From positions 3,844,001 through 3,908,000 of the forward strand of contig NC_135780.1 in the NCBI RefSeq assembly GCF_028453695.1: a stretch of DNA of 64,000 nucleotides, written 5' to 3'. The translations under genes were made by a program, and so were the position numbers. Positions 62,944-64,000 of this stretch are shown piece by piece. How positions within the stretch are numbered: position 1 is the stretch's first letter; the number at the start of each line of letters is the position of its first letter. Under the pieces are notes generated by a model. That model saw only the letters and a program-made list of their open reading frames with translations. It did no database searches and was not told where the DNA came from. Source of the stretch: Augochlora pura (lineage: Eukaryota > Arthropoda > Insecta > Hymenoptera > Halictidae).

Positions 62944-63244
62944 TCAACCCTTCGACTGCGAAAGCCGTATACATATCTCCCCACAAGCTCACCAATTACA
63001 TCGTACATATTATGTACGAAAGACGTAAACAAATGCCCTCTGCATTTTGTGGAATATAACCCTGTTGCATCGACCTATCATTGCACTAAACATTGCGTTT
63101 ATCAAACGAAACTTGTTATTATATCGGAATTCCCTTTCTCTACAATTATTTTTGCAACCATCTGCGACAGCAAGTCGCAGCAAACGATTCGTTTATTTTG
63201 CTTCCTCCGTATTGATCTACAGTACACCGTAGTCAAAGGGTTAA
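62944..63244. mobile_element. TTAA-type (piggyBac-like) MITE in jp intron 1
   Basis: The left end reads TCAA then CCCTTCGACTGCGAAAGCC, and the right end reads TAGTCAAAGGG then TTAA. At 301 bp it is the longest copy of the family in the window. The AT-rich interior has no coding capacity. One base of the left TTAA has changed. Confidence 0.7.
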
Positions 63245-64000
63245 GTGTGCTTACGCATCGCCAATATTTCCGAATTCGTTATCGGCCCACAGACATCCGC
63301 GATCCACTTATTAATTTTTGGCACGGGTTCAACCTGCGCGAGGTTTCTCCCGAAGCACCCATAACAACGGTTCTTGGTCCCCGAACAATCCTTTCTCAAT
63401 CTTGTTCTAAATACCGTAGCGCGTTTGTGATCTCCCCTCTTCAAATTTACGCTCTCCCAAATTGCATTGTTACCGAGTCTCGCACAATCGTCTCGCGGGA
63501 TCGTTCAAGTCGACGCGAAGTGTGATCTTCGATGGTTCTCTCGGTCGGCGAGGATTTTTTAATCGATGTCTAGCTTAGATTGTTGACACTGGCAGCGAGA
63601 TCTTGTACGAGAGATTTTCTTCTACGTATTTTCGTTGGCATCGGCAGTAACTCGTTGCGATCGGACCGTGGATCTTCGTGCGAATCCGTCGGGATTAATT
63701 GACGAAAACAGGAGTTGCGTTACTGTGTCGACAAAACCCTCTTTATCGGAGACAATCGATAGACTCGGGATGATCTACGGCTGCTGTGAACTCGTGAAAA
63801 TCGTCAGCATGCAACTGCTAGATGCACAAGTAATTCATCGGAGCATAATAATTGACAGAAACATGAATAATATTATTTTTTTATAAAAGAACATTGGAAC
63901 GTAAAAATTACGGCTGAATTGTAGAAAACTTTGACGCTCTGGTGTCGAATATAAAACTAATTAACAAGCAACCAGTTTACGAGCTTAGCTGGAACAAAAA

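Larger units (their letters stand above)
62505..64000 (+). other. jp: jp intron 1, 5' part (runs off the window)
   Basis: After the donor the base composition falls sharply from CpG-rich to AT-rich, as expected on entering an intron. No further MORN-coding exon is visible up to 64000. The intron holds a near-perfect 22-bp palindrome (62696-62717, centre GATGCATC, one mismatch) inside a segment beginning CTAACCCTTTCAGTGC, and a full-length TTAA-type element at 62944-63244. The last 750 bases are moderate in GC and show nothing I recognise. Confidence 0.8.

Noticed and set aside
1..64000. CRISPR arrays, tRNA, rRNA or prokaryotic operons
   Set aside because: No spaced identical repeats of CRISPR type, no tRNA cloverleaf with a GGTTCGAATCC-like arm that I could find, and clear eukaryotic features (splice donor, MITEs, microsatellites).

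Overview
The window looks like nuclear DNA from an insect, most likely a hymenopteran (bee, ant or wasp). That identification is inferred from three things: the single recognisable protein is an invertebrate-type junctophilin, short CpG-rich islands alternate with very AT-rich DNA, and there are many small TTAA-flanked elements plus a mariner fragment. No species can be named. The gene content is very low: I find one credible protein-coding exon in 64 kb. Nearly every long open frame elsewhere is a by-product of C/G-rich sequence or of CT/GA microsatellites.

Layout. About 1-47.6 kb is gene-poor DNA: GC-rich patches (for example 3.8-4.5, 15.4-16.2, 17.6-19.1, 24.0-24.5, 35.1-35.9 and 39.5-41.2 kb) separated by AT-rich stretches. 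It carries CT/GA microsatellites, minisatellites with exact periods (11, 16, 31, 36, 89 bp and others), one 100-N assembly gap at 5450-5549, and the truncated 5' end of a mariner transposon at 37.6-38.0 kb. From 45 to 50.6 kb there is a cluster of tandem arrays: a 36-bp satellite, an abutting 23-bp satellite, a GC-rich promoter-like block (47.7-49.1 kb), and then about ten diverged copies of a ~145-150 bp unit. From 50.6 to 59.5 kb there is mixed DNA with more TTAA elements and a diverged ~280-bp tandem duplication. From 59.5 to 62.2 kb a strongly CpG-rich block leads into the start of junctophilin (jp), whose first coding exon is 62194-62504. Its first intron runs off the end of the window.

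The most coherent repeated theme is a family of ~80-300 bp non-coding elements with termini close to TTAA-CCCTTTGCACTCGA...TCGAGTGCAAAGGG-TTAA. They fit piggyBac-type MITEs (TTAA target site, CCC...GGG ends). About ten copies have both ends and several more are partial; one lies inside jp intron 1. A second theme is tandem arrays with a TTAGGT core at an exact 11-bp period. The one at 10.7 kb presents an AGGTCA nuclear-receptor half-site about once per DNA turn.

I found no operon, CRISPR array, rRNA, tRNA or intact transposase gene. The functional reading is that the window is the long 5' flank (and possibly distal promoter region) of junctophilin, largely filled by repeats.
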